Of a stretch of 43,989 bases of DNA, positions 9,004 to 17,195 are shown piece by piece; the stretch's first letter is position 1, and each line of letters opens with the position of its first letter. The DNA is from Bacillota bacterium. Lineage in GTDB: Bacteria; Bacillota; Clostridia; Saccharofermentanales; DTU023. The stretch spans positions 1-43,989 of the forward strand of contig JAFAAL010000031.1 in NCBI GenBank assembly GCA_023426575.1, written 5' to 3'. The notes under the pieces were generated by a model, which saw only the letters and a list, made by a program, of their open reading frames with translations, did no database searches and was not told the origin of the DNA. Position numbers and translations under genes: made by a program.

Positions 9004-9987
9004 TTAAGGGCCAGCTGCGCCCTTGGCGATGGTAATCTTGGCGATAGGCACCAGAGCATGGTCGTAAGCTAGCTTCCAGTTAGCCTTGTTCGTAAGCTCT
9101 GCAATGGTCGGAGACCCATCGAGAGAAGCTGGAGCCGTGAAGGTCATGCCGTCTGGATGCAAGACTCTACGGATACGGGTAAAGATAGCGGTTTCACCAC
9201 CGTTCTTAGCCTCGCTCCGCTCCCAACCCACAGGCTTGTGAACAGGAGCAACACCCGTTCTGATAGACCCTGCACCGAGGGCATAGACGGTACCATCGTC
9301 CTTGACGGCAGAATCATCAACAATGATGTTCATACCGAGCAAAGAACCAATTCTCGGAGCACCAAGAATCGCACCAGCCTCAACGCCCTTGCGGTATTCC
9401 ACAAGGTTCAAGTTCTCGAACATGACGGCAGTGGCCGTGTTCATGATGAGCGTGCTCACGCCAGCGCGGCCGTTCTTAAAGGTCTTAGCCAGGCCCTCAT
9501 TGAGACCCGTGACGATAGCAGCTTCCTTGCCCTCGGTATAATTCACCTTGATGGTATGAGTCGTCATACCCGTGGCACCAAGGACGGCATCCAGAATCTT
9601 GATGAGCAAGCCCTGATTGAACTGCTGCCAGTAGCGAGTGACGCTTCTCACAATGTGACCCATCGGGTCGTTGCCCACGAGGTCTCTGACAAAGTCACGT
9701 TCTTTCCACGACTTCGCAAAGCCGTAGACCACGCCCGTCTGAGCGGCACCTTCGATTTCATCGGACGGAATATCTGTCTTACCGTTGTAGAGGACAGGCT
9801 CACCGCCTAAACCTTTGTAAAAAGGAACAGTAAAAGTCTGACCGCCACCAGAAACAGCATTTGTAATGGTAGGGTCGCTCACCAGTGCGCCAGAGTTAAT
9901 CAGAAGCTCCGTCGCAAGGTCGGGTTCAGCTTCCCACGCATGAAGAAAAATATCTTCATCAAAGGGCATGTCAAGGAATGTTTTCAT
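9004..9987 (-). CDS. Major capsid protein
   Basis: 327 residues, directly downstream of the scaffold gene with a GAGGTGAT ribosome site. It starts MKTFLDMPFDEDIFLHAWEA and contains the FTVPFYKGLGGEP segment, a long central helix region and LGMNIIVDDS, followed by a KPVGWERSE region. This fits the non-cleaved major capsid proteins with HK97 fold seen together with a separate scaffold. It forms the icosahedral shell. No protease gene is visible between portal and capsid, consistent with a scaffold-based assembly route. Confidence 0.85.
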   Translation of the reverse strand: MKTFLDMPFDEDIFLHAWEAEPDLATELLINSGALVSDPTITNAVSGGGQTFTVPFYKGLGGEPVLYNGKTDIPSDEIEGAAQTGVVYGFAKSWKERDFVRDLVGNDPMGHIVRSVTRYWQQFNQGLLIKILDAVLGATGMTTHTIKVNYTEGKEAAIVTGLNEGLAKTFKNGRAGVSTLIMNTATAVMFENLNLVEYRKGVEAGAILGAPRIGSLLGMNIIVDDSAVKDDGTVYALGAGSIRTGVAPVHKPVGWERSEAKNGGETAIFTRIRRVLHPDGMTFTAPASLDGSPTIAELTNKANWKLAYDHALVPIAKITIAKGAAGP

Positions 9988-10559
9988 TAGATATCACCTC
10001 TCTGAATCATTTGTTTGTACTCAATAGGATTCTCAGCGGCAAACCGCATTTGCTCAGTGACCGACATGTCTTTCAGTGACCGTACCTTCTCGGTACTCGG
10101 TGCCTGAGACGGTTTCGGAGTGTCTTTCAGCAAGTCCTTCTTCGCACTCTGCACCGCATCGTTTCTGACTGTCGCCACCAGACTGGAGATAGAAGCTATC
10201 GCTCCCTCAATATCCACGCCCCCGTCACCCAGTAAGCTATCTAGCAAATCACTGGCATCAATGTTCAAGGGGGCGAACGCTTTCTCAGCTTTGAGTCGAA
10301 CCACGGAGTTTTGAAGCTCCCTGATTTCACTTGCCCTGCGCTCTTCTTCGCTCTGCTGGGCTTGCTGGAGCTGCTTGACCTGCTTCTTATAGCTCGCAAG
10401 TTCAGATGCGGTCTTATCAAAGACGGTCTTGCTCACAACGTTTTCTGGTGTTTCCACTGCTTCCTCTTTCGGAAGTTCGAGGTTTTCGAGGAAAGCTGTG
10501 ATTTCCTCCACGCTTAAATCCTCTTTCCACTGTTCTCCCATGAGTTCTTTTAAGTTCAT
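9987..10559 (-). CDS. Capsid scaffolding protein
   Basis: 190 residues, strongly charged and coiled-coil rich (YKKQVKQLQQAQQSEEERRA around residues 75-95), with a flexible acidic N-terminus and a C-terminal SVTEQMRFAAENPIEYKQM segment. This is the usual form of DUF4355-like phage scaffold proteins, which template the procapsid and then leave. It sits between portal and capsid. The ribosome site AAGGAG is eight bases before the ATG, and the stop overlaps the capsid start. Confidence 0.85.
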   Translation of the reverse strand: MNLKELMGEQWKEDLSVEEITAFLENLELPKEEAVETPENVVSKTVFDKTASELASYKKQVKQLQQAQQSEEERRASEIRELQNSVVRLKAEKAFAPLNIDASDLLDSLLGDGGVDIEGAIASISSLVATVRNDAVQSAKKDLLKDTPKPSQAPSTEKVRSLKDMSVTEQMRFAAENPIEYKQMIQRGDI

Positions 10560-12106
10560 TTTTGTTCTCCTTGCGTTTTTAATGGCTTCTCTGCCTCATT
10601 TGCGTTTGGTGAGTTCTCTCTCAGTAATCTATTGTCTAAGGGCAGTTCTCCACCCTCTTGACGACTGTCTGCTTCTTTCCACTTTTCGAGATATTCAATA
10701 GAATCGACATAGACCTGCTCGGGGTCGCTATAGAGGCCACAGTTCGAGATGACGACTCTCGGATTAATCCCAGCGGCCAGCTGATTGAGCATGCCCTGTG
10801 TCTTGGTAATCACGTTGTCGGTACGATTTCTCGTAAACTGCACTTTGATATCCGACATCTTGAGGTCTTTAATCTCGCCGCTCACGCTCAAAATCTTGAA
10901 GACAATCTTCAAAAATTCCTTCTCCGAACGCTCGAACATGACCTCGCTGCCCTTGGCGCACGATTCCGCCGCCTGCCAACCGTCACGTAACATCACCGCC
11001 TGCTGGGTATCCCCCGTCGAGCGACTGCCACCCTCTCTGTCAGGCATGCCACAAATCGCCAGCGCACTGAGATAAAGGTCATCGACCAGCACCTGCACTT
11101 GGTCTTGCGACAGTTCAACCGACAAGAGGTCAACGTCCGCTTCCTTCTGCCCGTCTAAACTCGCAATCTGAATCGCCCCGAGGTCTCGCATGGCCTTCAA
11201 GGCCACATCATCAATCTCACAGTTTTTGAAGACGAGATAGGACTGAACTAGCTGTTCCACCCCGTCCAAGCGGTTGGACTGCATCAAGTTAATCGCATCG
11301 AGCTGAGAGAGGACCACCTCAAAGGCTCCAAGTCTCGCTGGATTGGCTGGATATTCAATGATGGGAACGGCTCCGAGATAGTGCCGAACGCCAAGAGACC
11401 CGTCCTTGTCACGGTTCAAAATCTTCTCGTTTTCAATCTCGTAGTAACGGTCTTTGGTATAAACCGCATACCTCACGCCCTTTTCTTCATTGGGCAGATT
11501 CAAGCTGGTCGACTCAAAAGTCTCGTAGCCCGTACTGTCAATCACGAAGCAACCCAGCACGCACTTTGGCACGATGTCATCGGTATAGACGACGAAGGTA
11601 TTGATAGGACTCAAGGAAGCAATCTCAAAAGGCGCTTCATCAGGGTCAAAGCCATCGCTAATCTGTGCGTCTGGGAAAACCCAGCGATACCCCGTGCCGC
11701 AGATGTGTTGCCAGAGGCCAATCTCACGGTCAACCACCACCTTGTTCTCGGTTGCCATCAGGATGTTGAGCTTTGAGATACTATCCGTGGTACCATCTCT
11801 GGCACCCTCATCATCGCTCTTCCTGACGTATTTCACAGGGTCTCCATATAAATAATCGGTCTTAAAATTCACAATCTCATAGGCGTGGTTTTGTACCACG
11901 GTATTGTTGATTTCAGGCCGAACTTGTTTTTGACGGGTGAGAATGTCTTGCCGCCCACGGTAGTACTGATACAGATAGGAGCATTCAAATCTGTTGATTT
12001 CATGCGCCAAAGAAGCCGCCTTCACAACGTCTACGACATTGTCAGGCGTAACCTCTTTAACTGATGTTTTAATCACATTTCTTCCGTTAAACGACTTCAA
12101 CAACAC
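10556..12106 (-). CDS. Portal protein (SPP1 gp6-like)
   Basis: 516 residues. Key segments are YLYQYYRGRQDI near the N-terminus, INNTVVQNHAYEIVNFKTDYLYGDP, AINLMQSNRLDGVEQLVQSY and a C-terminal acidic tail, as in the SPP1-type portal family. The dodecamer forms the DNA channel at one vertex. The start is uncertain: the GTG at 12106 lies right beside AAGAGG, while an in-frame TTG at 12100 has better spacing. No in-frame ATG is available upstream. A perfect 9-bp hairpin lies about 20 bases upstream of the start. Confidence 0.9.
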   Translation of the reverse strand: MLLKSFNGRNVIKTSVKEVTPDNVVDVVKAASLAHEINRFECSYLYQYYRGRQDILTRQKQVRPEINNTVVQNHAYEIVNFKTDYLYGDPVKYVRKSDDEGARDGTTDSISKLNILMATENKVVVDREIGLWQHICGTGYRWVFPDAQISDGFDPDEAPFEIASLSPINTFVVYTDDIVPKCVLGCFVIDSTGYETFESTSLNLPNEEKGVRYAVYTKDRYYEIENEKILNRDKDGSLGVRHYLGAVPIIEYPANPARLGAFEVVLSQLDAINLMQSNRLDGVEQLVQSYLVFKNCEIDDVALKAMRDLGAIQIASLDGQKEADVDLLSVELSQDQVQVLVDDLYLSALAICGMPDREGGSRSTGDTQQAVMLRDGWQAAESCAKGSEVMFERSEKEFLKIVFKILSVSGEIKDLKMSDIKVQFTRNRTDNVITKTQGMLNQLAAGINPRVVISNCGLYSDPEQVYVDSIEYLEKWKEADSRQEGGELPLDNRLLRENSPNANEAEKPLKTQGEQK

Positions 12107-12125
12107 ACCCTCTTTTTTATTACCT

Positions 12126-12153
12126 CCCCCTCGGCTGACGATGACCGAGGGGG
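12126..12153 (-). promoter_or_regulatory. Perfect hairpin in the terminase-portal spacer
   Basis: The arms CCCCCTCGG and CCGAGGGGG enclose a 10-base loop, a 9-bp perfect stem in the leader of the portal gene. On the minus strand it is followed by AGGTAATAAAAAA rather than a T run, so it is not a classic terminator. Its 3' arm contains a GGGGGAGG purine run that could act as, or compete with, a ribosome site. A role in mRNA processing or translation control of the portal is only inference. The rest of the spacer (12,107-12,279) holds no gene that I can support. Confidence 0.6.
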
Positions 12154-12279
12154 CAAAGGAGATGTCCTACAAGGTAGCTCACTTTAAGGACACCCTTATT
12201 CTCTTAGGAGAGGGGGTTGTTTACGGTTGTTTCGGGCGGTAAATCACCCGTTTGTGTAATTGAGGTGGAAAAAGGGGGG

Positions 12280-13992
12280 TTAGAACGTCCTAGAACTCGG
12301 CCACAAGGGGTTGGTGACCGCCTTGGCCTGCGGTCTGGTGAAAGATTGAGCGTATTGCGCCAGCTGCGCCATGCCATCTGGCACGTCGTCGAAGGGGTTC
12401 TTGCCCTTTTGAGAATAGGAAGTCAGGAAGGTCATCATACGCCCATAGTCTGAGTTTTTGACATATCTATCAGATGTTAAAAAGAGGCAGTGCCGCTTGA
12501 CCCAGTCCGACCAGACGAGAATTCGAGTCTCTTTATTGGTCGCTTGCGTGCGTCTCGTAATATGAGTAAAGCCTCCGTTGCGCTGAATGTAGGCATCGAG
12601 GATTTCAGCGGACTTACTGCCCACGTGGTTCGCCTCGACCTGCGCCTTTTGCACACCGTGTTTTATATAAATGTTTCCGAGCCGAGCCTCCAGCCCACTC
12701 ACCCCATCGTCGCACATGCAGTCCACAATGTAGTAATCCGAGCCGTAGACGTAGACAATCGGAGAGAAGTAATAGTCCTTCCCCCTATCTTTCGGGTCAA
12801 CCACCGAAATAATCGCATCGGGAGCCATCGTGCTGTCCTCAAGGCCAGCGGCCACTTTCTCTGGGTCTTTCGGTAGGGTATGAAAGTATCGAAGCTCGCT
12901 GGAATCATAGACCAAGCCCTCACGCTCAATCGGCTGGTTTCTAAACAGCGCCCGAAACGACACATCGTCCATCACCTTTTCCATCTCTTGGAAGTATTCC
13001 GTCGTAAAGCCCACGCCGTAGTCAAAATCAAATTGCGACTCGCCATTCTCATCGTAACAGTCCATCACCACCGAGCGGAACCTATCGCTCCCTTCAAACT
13101 CTCGCTCCAAGCGTCCTATCACGTCATGAACCGACCAACGAGTGGCAATATGAAGCTCCTTGCACTCCTCTTTCTTACGCGTCCTCGCATCGTTGGCGTA
13201 CTTCTCCCACAAAGAATCGAGCCTTGGCTTACTCTTCGCCTCCTCGATACCACTCACCAAGTCATCGCAGTAGAGGAGGTTGTTACAGCGTGCCACGCCC
13301 GTCAAGCCCTCACCCGAGATGGAGCGACATGTCAAAGATTTAAGTCTTGCTTCCCTACCGACTTCAAGCGTACAGTCCAAGGCCGACGCTTTGGCAATCT
13401 TAGCGTCAGGGAAGATATCTCTAAAGTTATACTCAGGAGAGGCCATAATCTCTTTCACGCCGTCATAGAAGTTTTTGACGAGGACTGTAGAGTGACCTGT
13501 TGCCACGCACTGGTCGTAAGGCCTCAGCCCCAGTATCATTGACATAAAGCGAAGCCCAGCCGTGGTCTTACCGATACCAGGTGGGCAACTGATGGTTAAA
13601 ATATCTAAATTGTCATCTAAGAGGTCTTGGAATCCCTGAATAATCGGCTGAATCTTCGCCCGTCTCGGCAAATAAAACTGTTCTTTAGGCTCCCTATCTA
13701 TCTCAACGTACAGAAAATAAGAATCGACGTTCCACTTAGCCGACAAAAACAGCGCCCCACGGTATATCTCGTAGCCTCGTTGCACCTCCTGAGCCGTCCG
13801 CCCCTCCTGCGCCAAAATCGGCGCAATGCCTTTGAGTTTTAGCACCATCTCTCTTGCCAAGGGGATTTTGTCGACATCAAGTCGCCTCAGAGTCTGATAT
13901 AAATCATACCAAGGCTCCAGTCGCCCCTCTTTCAGTGCCACCTCATAGATGCGCTTCGCCAAATCAAGTGTCTTCACCGCCTGCTCACTCAT
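12280..13992 (-). CDS. Terminase large subunit
   Basis: 570 residues from the ATG at 13992 (AGAGG five bases upstream). The N-terminal ATPase has Walker A CPPGIGKTT (about residues 136-144), a Walker B-like NLLYCDDLVSG and downstream coupling motifs. The C-terminal RNase H-like nuclease begins at IISVVDPKDRGKDYY, whose first Asp is the expected metal ligand. It packages DNA into the procapsid and cuts concatemers. It starts nine bases after the serine recombinase gene, so the two are probably co-transcribed. The likely small subunit gene lies over 4 kb away, which is unusual. Confidence 0.93.
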   Translation of the reverse strand: MSEQAVKTLDLAKRIYEVALKEGRLEPWYDLYQTLRRLDVDKIPLAREMVLKLKGIAPILAQEGRTAQEVQRGYEIYRGALFLSAKWNVDSYFLYVEIDREPKEQFYLPRRAKIQPIIQGFQDLLDDNLDILTISCPPGIGKTTAGLRFMSMILGLRPYDQCVATGHSTVLVKNFYDGVKEIMASPEYNFRDIFPDAKIAKASALDCTLEVGREARLKSLTCRSISGEGLTGVARCNNLLYCDDLVSGIEEAKSKPRLDSLWEKYANDARTRKKEECKELHIATRWSVHDVIGRLEREFEGSDRFRSVVMDCYDENGESQFDFDYGVGFTTEYFQEMEKVMDDVSFRALFRNQPIEREGLVYDSSELRYFHTLPKDPEKVAAGLEDSTMAPDAIISVVDPKDRGKDYYFSPIVYVYGSDYYIVDCMCDDGVSGLEARLGNIYIKHGVQKAQVEANHVGSKSAEILDAYIQRNGGFTHITRRTQATNKETRILVWSDWVKRHCLFLTSDRYVKNSDYGRMMTFLTSYSQKGKNPFDDVPDGMAQLAQYAQSFTRPQAKAVTNPLWPSSRTF

Positions 13993-14001
13993 AGTCACCT
14001 C

Positions 14002-14778
14002 TTATTTTGCTTTTAATAATGGCTCGTGCTGCCCCCTCACCGCTTCTTCCATCTCACCGTACTTGTACCATCCTTCGTAGAAGTCACGGTTCCTCACTAT
14101 ATTAGTCACTGTCGAGTAGTTGAAGGGTCGATTCGAGCGGCTTCTGTACCCTTCCTCGTTAATCATCTTGGCAATCTCAACAAAGGTTAGACCACGCTCC
14201 CGAAGCTGAAAGATGCGCCGTACTACCTGCTCCTCGTCTGGGTTTATCACCAGCTCGCCATTTTGCACCTTGTAGCCCATCGGTGGCTTCCCCCCAGCAT
14301 ACGCCCCACGCCGAGCCTTCACCGCTCGACCCATAGAGGTACGACTGACAATCATCTTGCGCTCTAACTCGGCCATCGTCGCTAAGAAGGCTTCGAGGAC
14401 GGAGGAGAAGGCACCGAACTGGCCAAAGTCAATCTCAGTGCTTATCAGGTCTATCCCCTTGCCCTTCTTACTGAGCATGTAGCGATAACCAAAGTACACG
14501 TTGATATCACGAGCAATACGGTCAGAGCGTGCCACGATAAGGGCATCGTAGGGAGGGTTGCCAATCTCGCCGTCGTAGATGAGTGCGTTCAGAGCAGGAC
14601 GATCGTCACTCGCACCACTCACAGCTAGCTCTTCCACCCACTGGATAATCTCATAGTTGTTCTCTTCAGCATAAGCCTCAATCATCTCACGCTGAGTCTC
14701 AAGACCAAAGCCATACTGGCATTGACCCTCCGTTGAAACACGAAGATAAGCGATTGCCTTTTTCATTTTAAGAGCCAC
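14002..14778 (-). CDS. Small serine recombinase (resolvase/invertase family)
   Basis: 258 residues from a GTG at 14778 with a perfect AGGAGG site six bases upstream; an in-frame ATG at 14766 is also possible. The resolvase domain has the catalytic serine in AYLRVSTEG and the ARSDRIARD motif. It is followed by a recombinase domain (RRGAYAGGKPPMGYKV) and ends soon after, without the zinc ribbon and long coiled coil of large serine integrases. It cuts and rejoins DNA through a 5' phosphoserine link in this family. Since the phage also has a tyrosine integrase, this enzyme may resolve dimers, invert a segment, or be part of the cargo region next door. Confidence 0.88.
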   Translation of the reverse strand: MALKMKKAIAYLRVSTEGQCQYGFGLETQREMIEAYAEENNYEIIQWVEELAVSGASDDRPALNALIYDGEIGNPPYDALIVARSDRIARDINVYFGYRYMLSKKGKGIDLISTEIDFGQFGAFSSVLEAFLATMAELERKMIVSRTSMGRAVKARRGAYAGGKPPMGYKVQNGELVINPDEEQVVRRIFQLRERGLTFVEIAKMINEEGYRSRSNRPFNYSTVTNIVRNRDFYEGWYKYGEMEEAVRGQHEPLLKAK

Positions 14779-14800
14779 CTTGCACCTCCTATCTAAGATG

Positions 14801-14829
14801 AATATAGATGAATAACAGATACTTGTCAA
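14801..14829 (-). promoter_or_regulatory. Sigma-A type promoter for the recombinase/late operon
   Basis: On the minus strand TTGACA and TATATT are separated by exactly 17 bases, with the -10 ending 22 bases before the recombinase start codon. This near-consensus promoter would drive the recombinase and, through a nine-base gap, the terminase and structural genes. No terminator is visible between them. Confidence 0.75.
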
Positions 14830-15312
14830 GTGGTTTTATTGGTATATGAGAGGAGGATAGAGAGATTGTTACTAGAGAGGGAGTTGGAGAATGGAATGTA
14901 GGAGGTAGAGAGTGTAAGAAGGTGTAAGACGGAGTGTAAGAAATGAAAAGGTGGGGGAAAGACAAAGAAGGTCAAAGAATTTTCTTTTGTCGTCTGCGTA
15001 TAGAGAGCGCACTAAGGAGAACTAACTCGCTTCGCTTTTCGGGGGCACCCCTCCGCCCCTCTTTTCAGACGAATAATAAGCGGTTGTGCTACCCGTATAA
15101 CATATAATGACAAGTATATGCTATCGTGAAATTGCACAAAAGGAAAAAATGAGCAAAAAATGACCCCTAACCAAAAAAAGGCTAGTGGCTTGGATAAGTA
15201 CAAGATGCATCTGCATCTGCCTAGATAGTAGCATATAGTAACAAAAATAATCACCCGTCAAACCGCCCAATTCAAGGCTCAGAAATTTGTGCAGAAATCA
15301 GTAATAAAAGCA
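14830..15312. other. Gene-free region with a polypurine tract
   Basis: No supported gene. From about 14,847 to 14,985 the plus strand is strongly purine-rich, with three copies of GTGTAAGA near 14,915-14,942. Further right are A-rich stretches and a short duplication of GCATCT near 15,208. The tract could be a recombination target or a structured leader, but nothing in the sequence decides this. Confidence 0.5.
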
Positions 15313-15342
15313 TTGACTCTAGGGGATTCCCTATGATAAAAT
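15313..15342 (+). promoter_or_regulatory. Promoter for the 27-residue hydrophobic peptide
   Basis: TTGACT and TAAAAT are 18 bases apart, about 55 bases before the small peptide's ATG. The resulting leader would begin close to the self-complementary segments described for the peptide gene. Confidence 0.6.
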
Positions 15343-15398
15343 GTTTGTAGCTGGAAAGCAGTAGCACCGCCAATCTTATACAGAAGGGAGGTGCTAGA

Positions 15399-15482
15399 AT
15401 GAAAAACTTAGAAATGATTCTAATTTTTCTCGTTCTCTCTGCACTTTTGGCACTCGTCAGAGAGATAAATGCTAAACACTAA
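15399..15482 (+). CDS. 27-residue hydrophobic peptide, possible type I toxin
   Basis: ATG with a strong GGGAGGTGCTAGA ribosome site. The product begins MKNLEMILIFLVLSALLA and ends in a short charged tail (REINAKH), so it is one membrane helix with polar ends, like Fst/TxpA-type or holin-like toxins. In the leader, TAGCACC (15,362-15,368) is perfectly complementary to GGTGCTA (15,390-15,396) at the ribosome site. In addition, GAAAGCAGT (15,354-15,362) pairs with ACTGCTTTC (15,515-15,523) after the stop. Such 5'-3' pairing is typical of type I toxin mRNAs. I could not identify an antisense RNA promoter with confidence. Confidence 0.6.
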   Translation: MKNLEMILIFLVLSALLALVREINAKH

Positions 15483-15618
15483 AAGCATTAAACTCGAAAC
15501 AGCGCATTAGGCGGACTGCTTTCTCAGCTACATACTAACAAACATCTGGAACCTTTACAAGCTAAAAACTGCACAATCAAAACGACAAAATATTGTGCAA
15601 AAAGACAATAGAAAAGTG

Positions 15619-15647
15619 TTGACATAGGGAGCTCGTTAGAGTATACT
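15619..15647 (+). promoter_or_regulatory. Consensus promoter of the plus-strand cargo cassette
   Basis: TTGACA and TATACT with a 17-base spacer, followed about 15 bases later by AAAGGAG. It would start transcription just before the small RHH-like gene and can serve the whole plus-strand group up to the terminator at 17,454. Confidence 0.85.
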
Positions 15648-15669
15648 GTAGTCAAGATAAAGAAAGGAG

Positions 15670-15870
15670 ATGAGAGCCATCGAAAAGAGAAAAATGACCC
15701 CACAAGAGCGGTACGACAAGAAAAATCGCCGCATCTTCACCCTCGGCATGTACATCACAAAAGATAAAAAGCTGATCGATGTACTGGAAGCAGCGCCAAG
15801 CAGAGCCGCAAGGCTCAAAGAGCTAGCCTATAAAGGGCTAGAAGCAGAAGAACAAGAAGCCAAACACTGA
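15670..15870 (+). CDS. Small RHH-like DNA-binding protein (predicted)
   Basis: 66 residues at most. The core TPQERYDKKNRRIFTLGMYI, then KLIDVLEAAPSRAARLKELAYKG, resembles small phage and plasmid proteins with a ribbon-helix-helix-like strand plus two helices. The first ATG (15,670) touches the AAAGGAG site, which is too close for normal initiation. The in-frame ATG at 15,694 gives a start nearer to related proteins (MTPQERYDKKN) but has only a weak purine site. As first gene after a consensus promoter it may repress its own operon. Function is inferred. Confidence 0.6.
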   Translation: MRAIEKRKMTPQERYDKKNRRIFTLGMYITKDKKLIDVLEAAPSRAARLKELAYKGLEAEEQEAKH

Positions 15871-15881
15871 ACAATAAAAGC

Positions 15882-15905
15882 GCCCCACCGTTGCAGCGGT
15901 AGGGC
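15882..15905 (+). repeat. Hairpin between the first two cargo genes
   Basis: GCCCCACCG and CGGTAGGGC pair over 8 of 9 bases around a 6-base loop, directly after the stop of the RHH-like gene. No T run follows, so it may be an mRNA stabiliser or attenuator rather than a full terminator. Confidence 0.4.
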
Positions 15906-15957
15906 AAACCCCTAAAAATTCATACCCCCAACAAGGGAAAGAAAAGGAGCTAAAACA

Positions 15958-16536
15958 ATGTTAACCGAAATCGTTTACGATGGCAACACTAAAGTGACCA
16001 TCACCCCCGCTAGGGCGAGAGACATCAAAATCCGTGAAATTAAAACAGAACGTAAAGAAGCCCTAAAAGACAGCACATTAAGCCCCCAGAAAAGAGCGGG
16101 ACTTAAGCGCAAAGCTGAAAACGACATCTACAAAGCAAAAGAGTACTACCAGAAGATCATCGACGCCAGAAAGCCAAAAATCATAGAAATCTCCGTTGAC
16201 TGGACACAAGGCGGCATGTACGGCATGCAAGCCAAAGCCACAGTGAGACTTAAAACTGGTGACTGGTGGAAAACTTACACTGGCGATCTTACAGGCGGTT
16301 GCGGTTATGACAAGCTCAGCACCGCAGTTGCGCACGCTTTTAATAACTCACCAGAGATGATTAAACTTGCATTTCAGGCCCGTGATTACTCAGTAGGAGG
16401 TCTAGCTACTCACCCCTTGTGGGCTGGTGGCGTGGGAATATCGTCTTTTGAAAGAACCTTAAAAACCTTGGGATACAAGAAGATAGCTAGCCACAGCTCA
16501 AAATTCAACGACTACTACACATTCAATCTAAAATAA
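15958..16536 (+). CDS. Unknown cargo protein with a GGCGYDKLSTAVA motif
   Basis: 192 residues, AAGGAG upstream. The N-terminal third is basic and helical (RDIKIREIKTERKEALKD, then LKRKAENDIYKAKEYYQKI). The second half is a mixed domain with VDWTQGGMYGMQAKATV, GDLTGGCGYDKLSTAVAHA and FERTLKTLGYKKIASHSSK. I recall the glycine-rich GCGYDK pattern from proteins of mobile elements in Firmicutes but know of no assigned activity. The gene lies in an operon with its own promoter and terminator inside the packaging module, so it is probably expressed in the lysogen. No signal peptide or membrane segment is seen. Confidence 0.75.
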   Translation: MLTEIVYDGNTKVTITPARARDIKIREIKTERKEALKDSTLSPQKRAGLKRKAENDIYKAKEYYQKIIDARKPKIIEISVDWTQGGMYGMQAKATVRLKTGDWWKTYTGDLTGGCGYDKLSTAVAHAFNNSPEMIKLAFQARDYSVGGLATHPLWAGGVGISSFERTLKTLGYKKIASHSSKFNDYYTFNLK

Positions 16537-16553
16537 AGAAGGGGATTATAAAA

Positions 16554-17183
16554 ATGAAATATTATGCAATCCAAAATAATAATACCGTTACTAATGAGAT
16601 TAACCTAGTAGAGTGGGAAAATTTGAAGGACTATCTACTAGAAGAATGCGACATCAGTATACTATCCACATCCAACCAAACTTTTGATGTACTCACCCAC
16701 CAATATGAACAAATTCAAGAAGATTTTGATCATATTCTGAGCGCTTACGATGTAGAAGAATGGGAAGATAATTATAACGACGAGCAAAAGATGCATATCA
16801 ATACACTATTAGACGATAACAAGGAAGACGAGCTATTCCTCTATCTGTACAACCTAAAAACTGGTAAAACCTACCACAGGCGGTATTTACGGGGATTTTG
16901 TCAAGGCGACATAGTGGAATGTATATACCCAGAAGAAAGCGAGGTTATGCTTGATTATGTAGAAATAGTGATATTTAATACAGGCACATCATACACCATC
17001 TACTATACAGACGAGACTATTACTGACCCCAACGACTTAGACGAAAATGATGCCTGTGAAAGAGTATATATTGACGGCTGGCAGACTGACAAACAGCTCA
17101 AAGATATGTATGGCGACGACATCATCATCTATGATATTGACGACTGCTATACGATAACACACTATAGCTACAAAAGAGCTTAG
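16554..17183 (+). CDS. Acidic cargo protein, unknown function
   Basis: 209 residues with a clear excess of Asp and Glu throughout (for example EQIQEDFDHILSAYDVEEWE and TDPNDLDENDACERVYID). It contains many Tyr and Ile residues and no recognisable catalytic motif. The codon use and base composition are more A+T-rich than its neighbours, which suggests separate acquisition. The strongly negative charge leaves DNA mimicry, as in anti-restriction proteins, as one possibility, but I see no ArdA or Ocr signature. GGGGAT precedes the start and the gene follows the previous one by 17 bases. Confidence 0.7.
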   Translation: MKYYAIQNNNTVTNEINLVEWENLKDYLLEECDISILSTSNQTFDVLTHQYEQIQEDFDHILSAYDVEEWEDNYNDEQKMHINTLLDDNKEDELFLYLYNLKTGKTYHRRYLRGFCQGDIVECIYPEESEVMLDYVEIVIFNTGTSYTIYYTDETITDPNDLDENDACERVYIDGWQTDKQLKDMYGDDIIIYDIDDCYTITHYSYKRA

Positions 17184-17195
17184 GGGAAGACGACC

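Noticed and set aside
9157..9810. Long plus-strand ORF opposite the capsid gene
   Set aside because: It is the shadow of the major capsid coding strand, without start signals.
12126..12153. Hairpin considered as a terminator
   Set aside because: No T run follows on either strand, so only a regulatory or processing role is left.
15012..15254. 80-codon minus-strand ORF with hydrophobic segments
   Set aside because: No ribosome site, odd composition and no link to either neighbour; probably chance in A+T-rich DNA.
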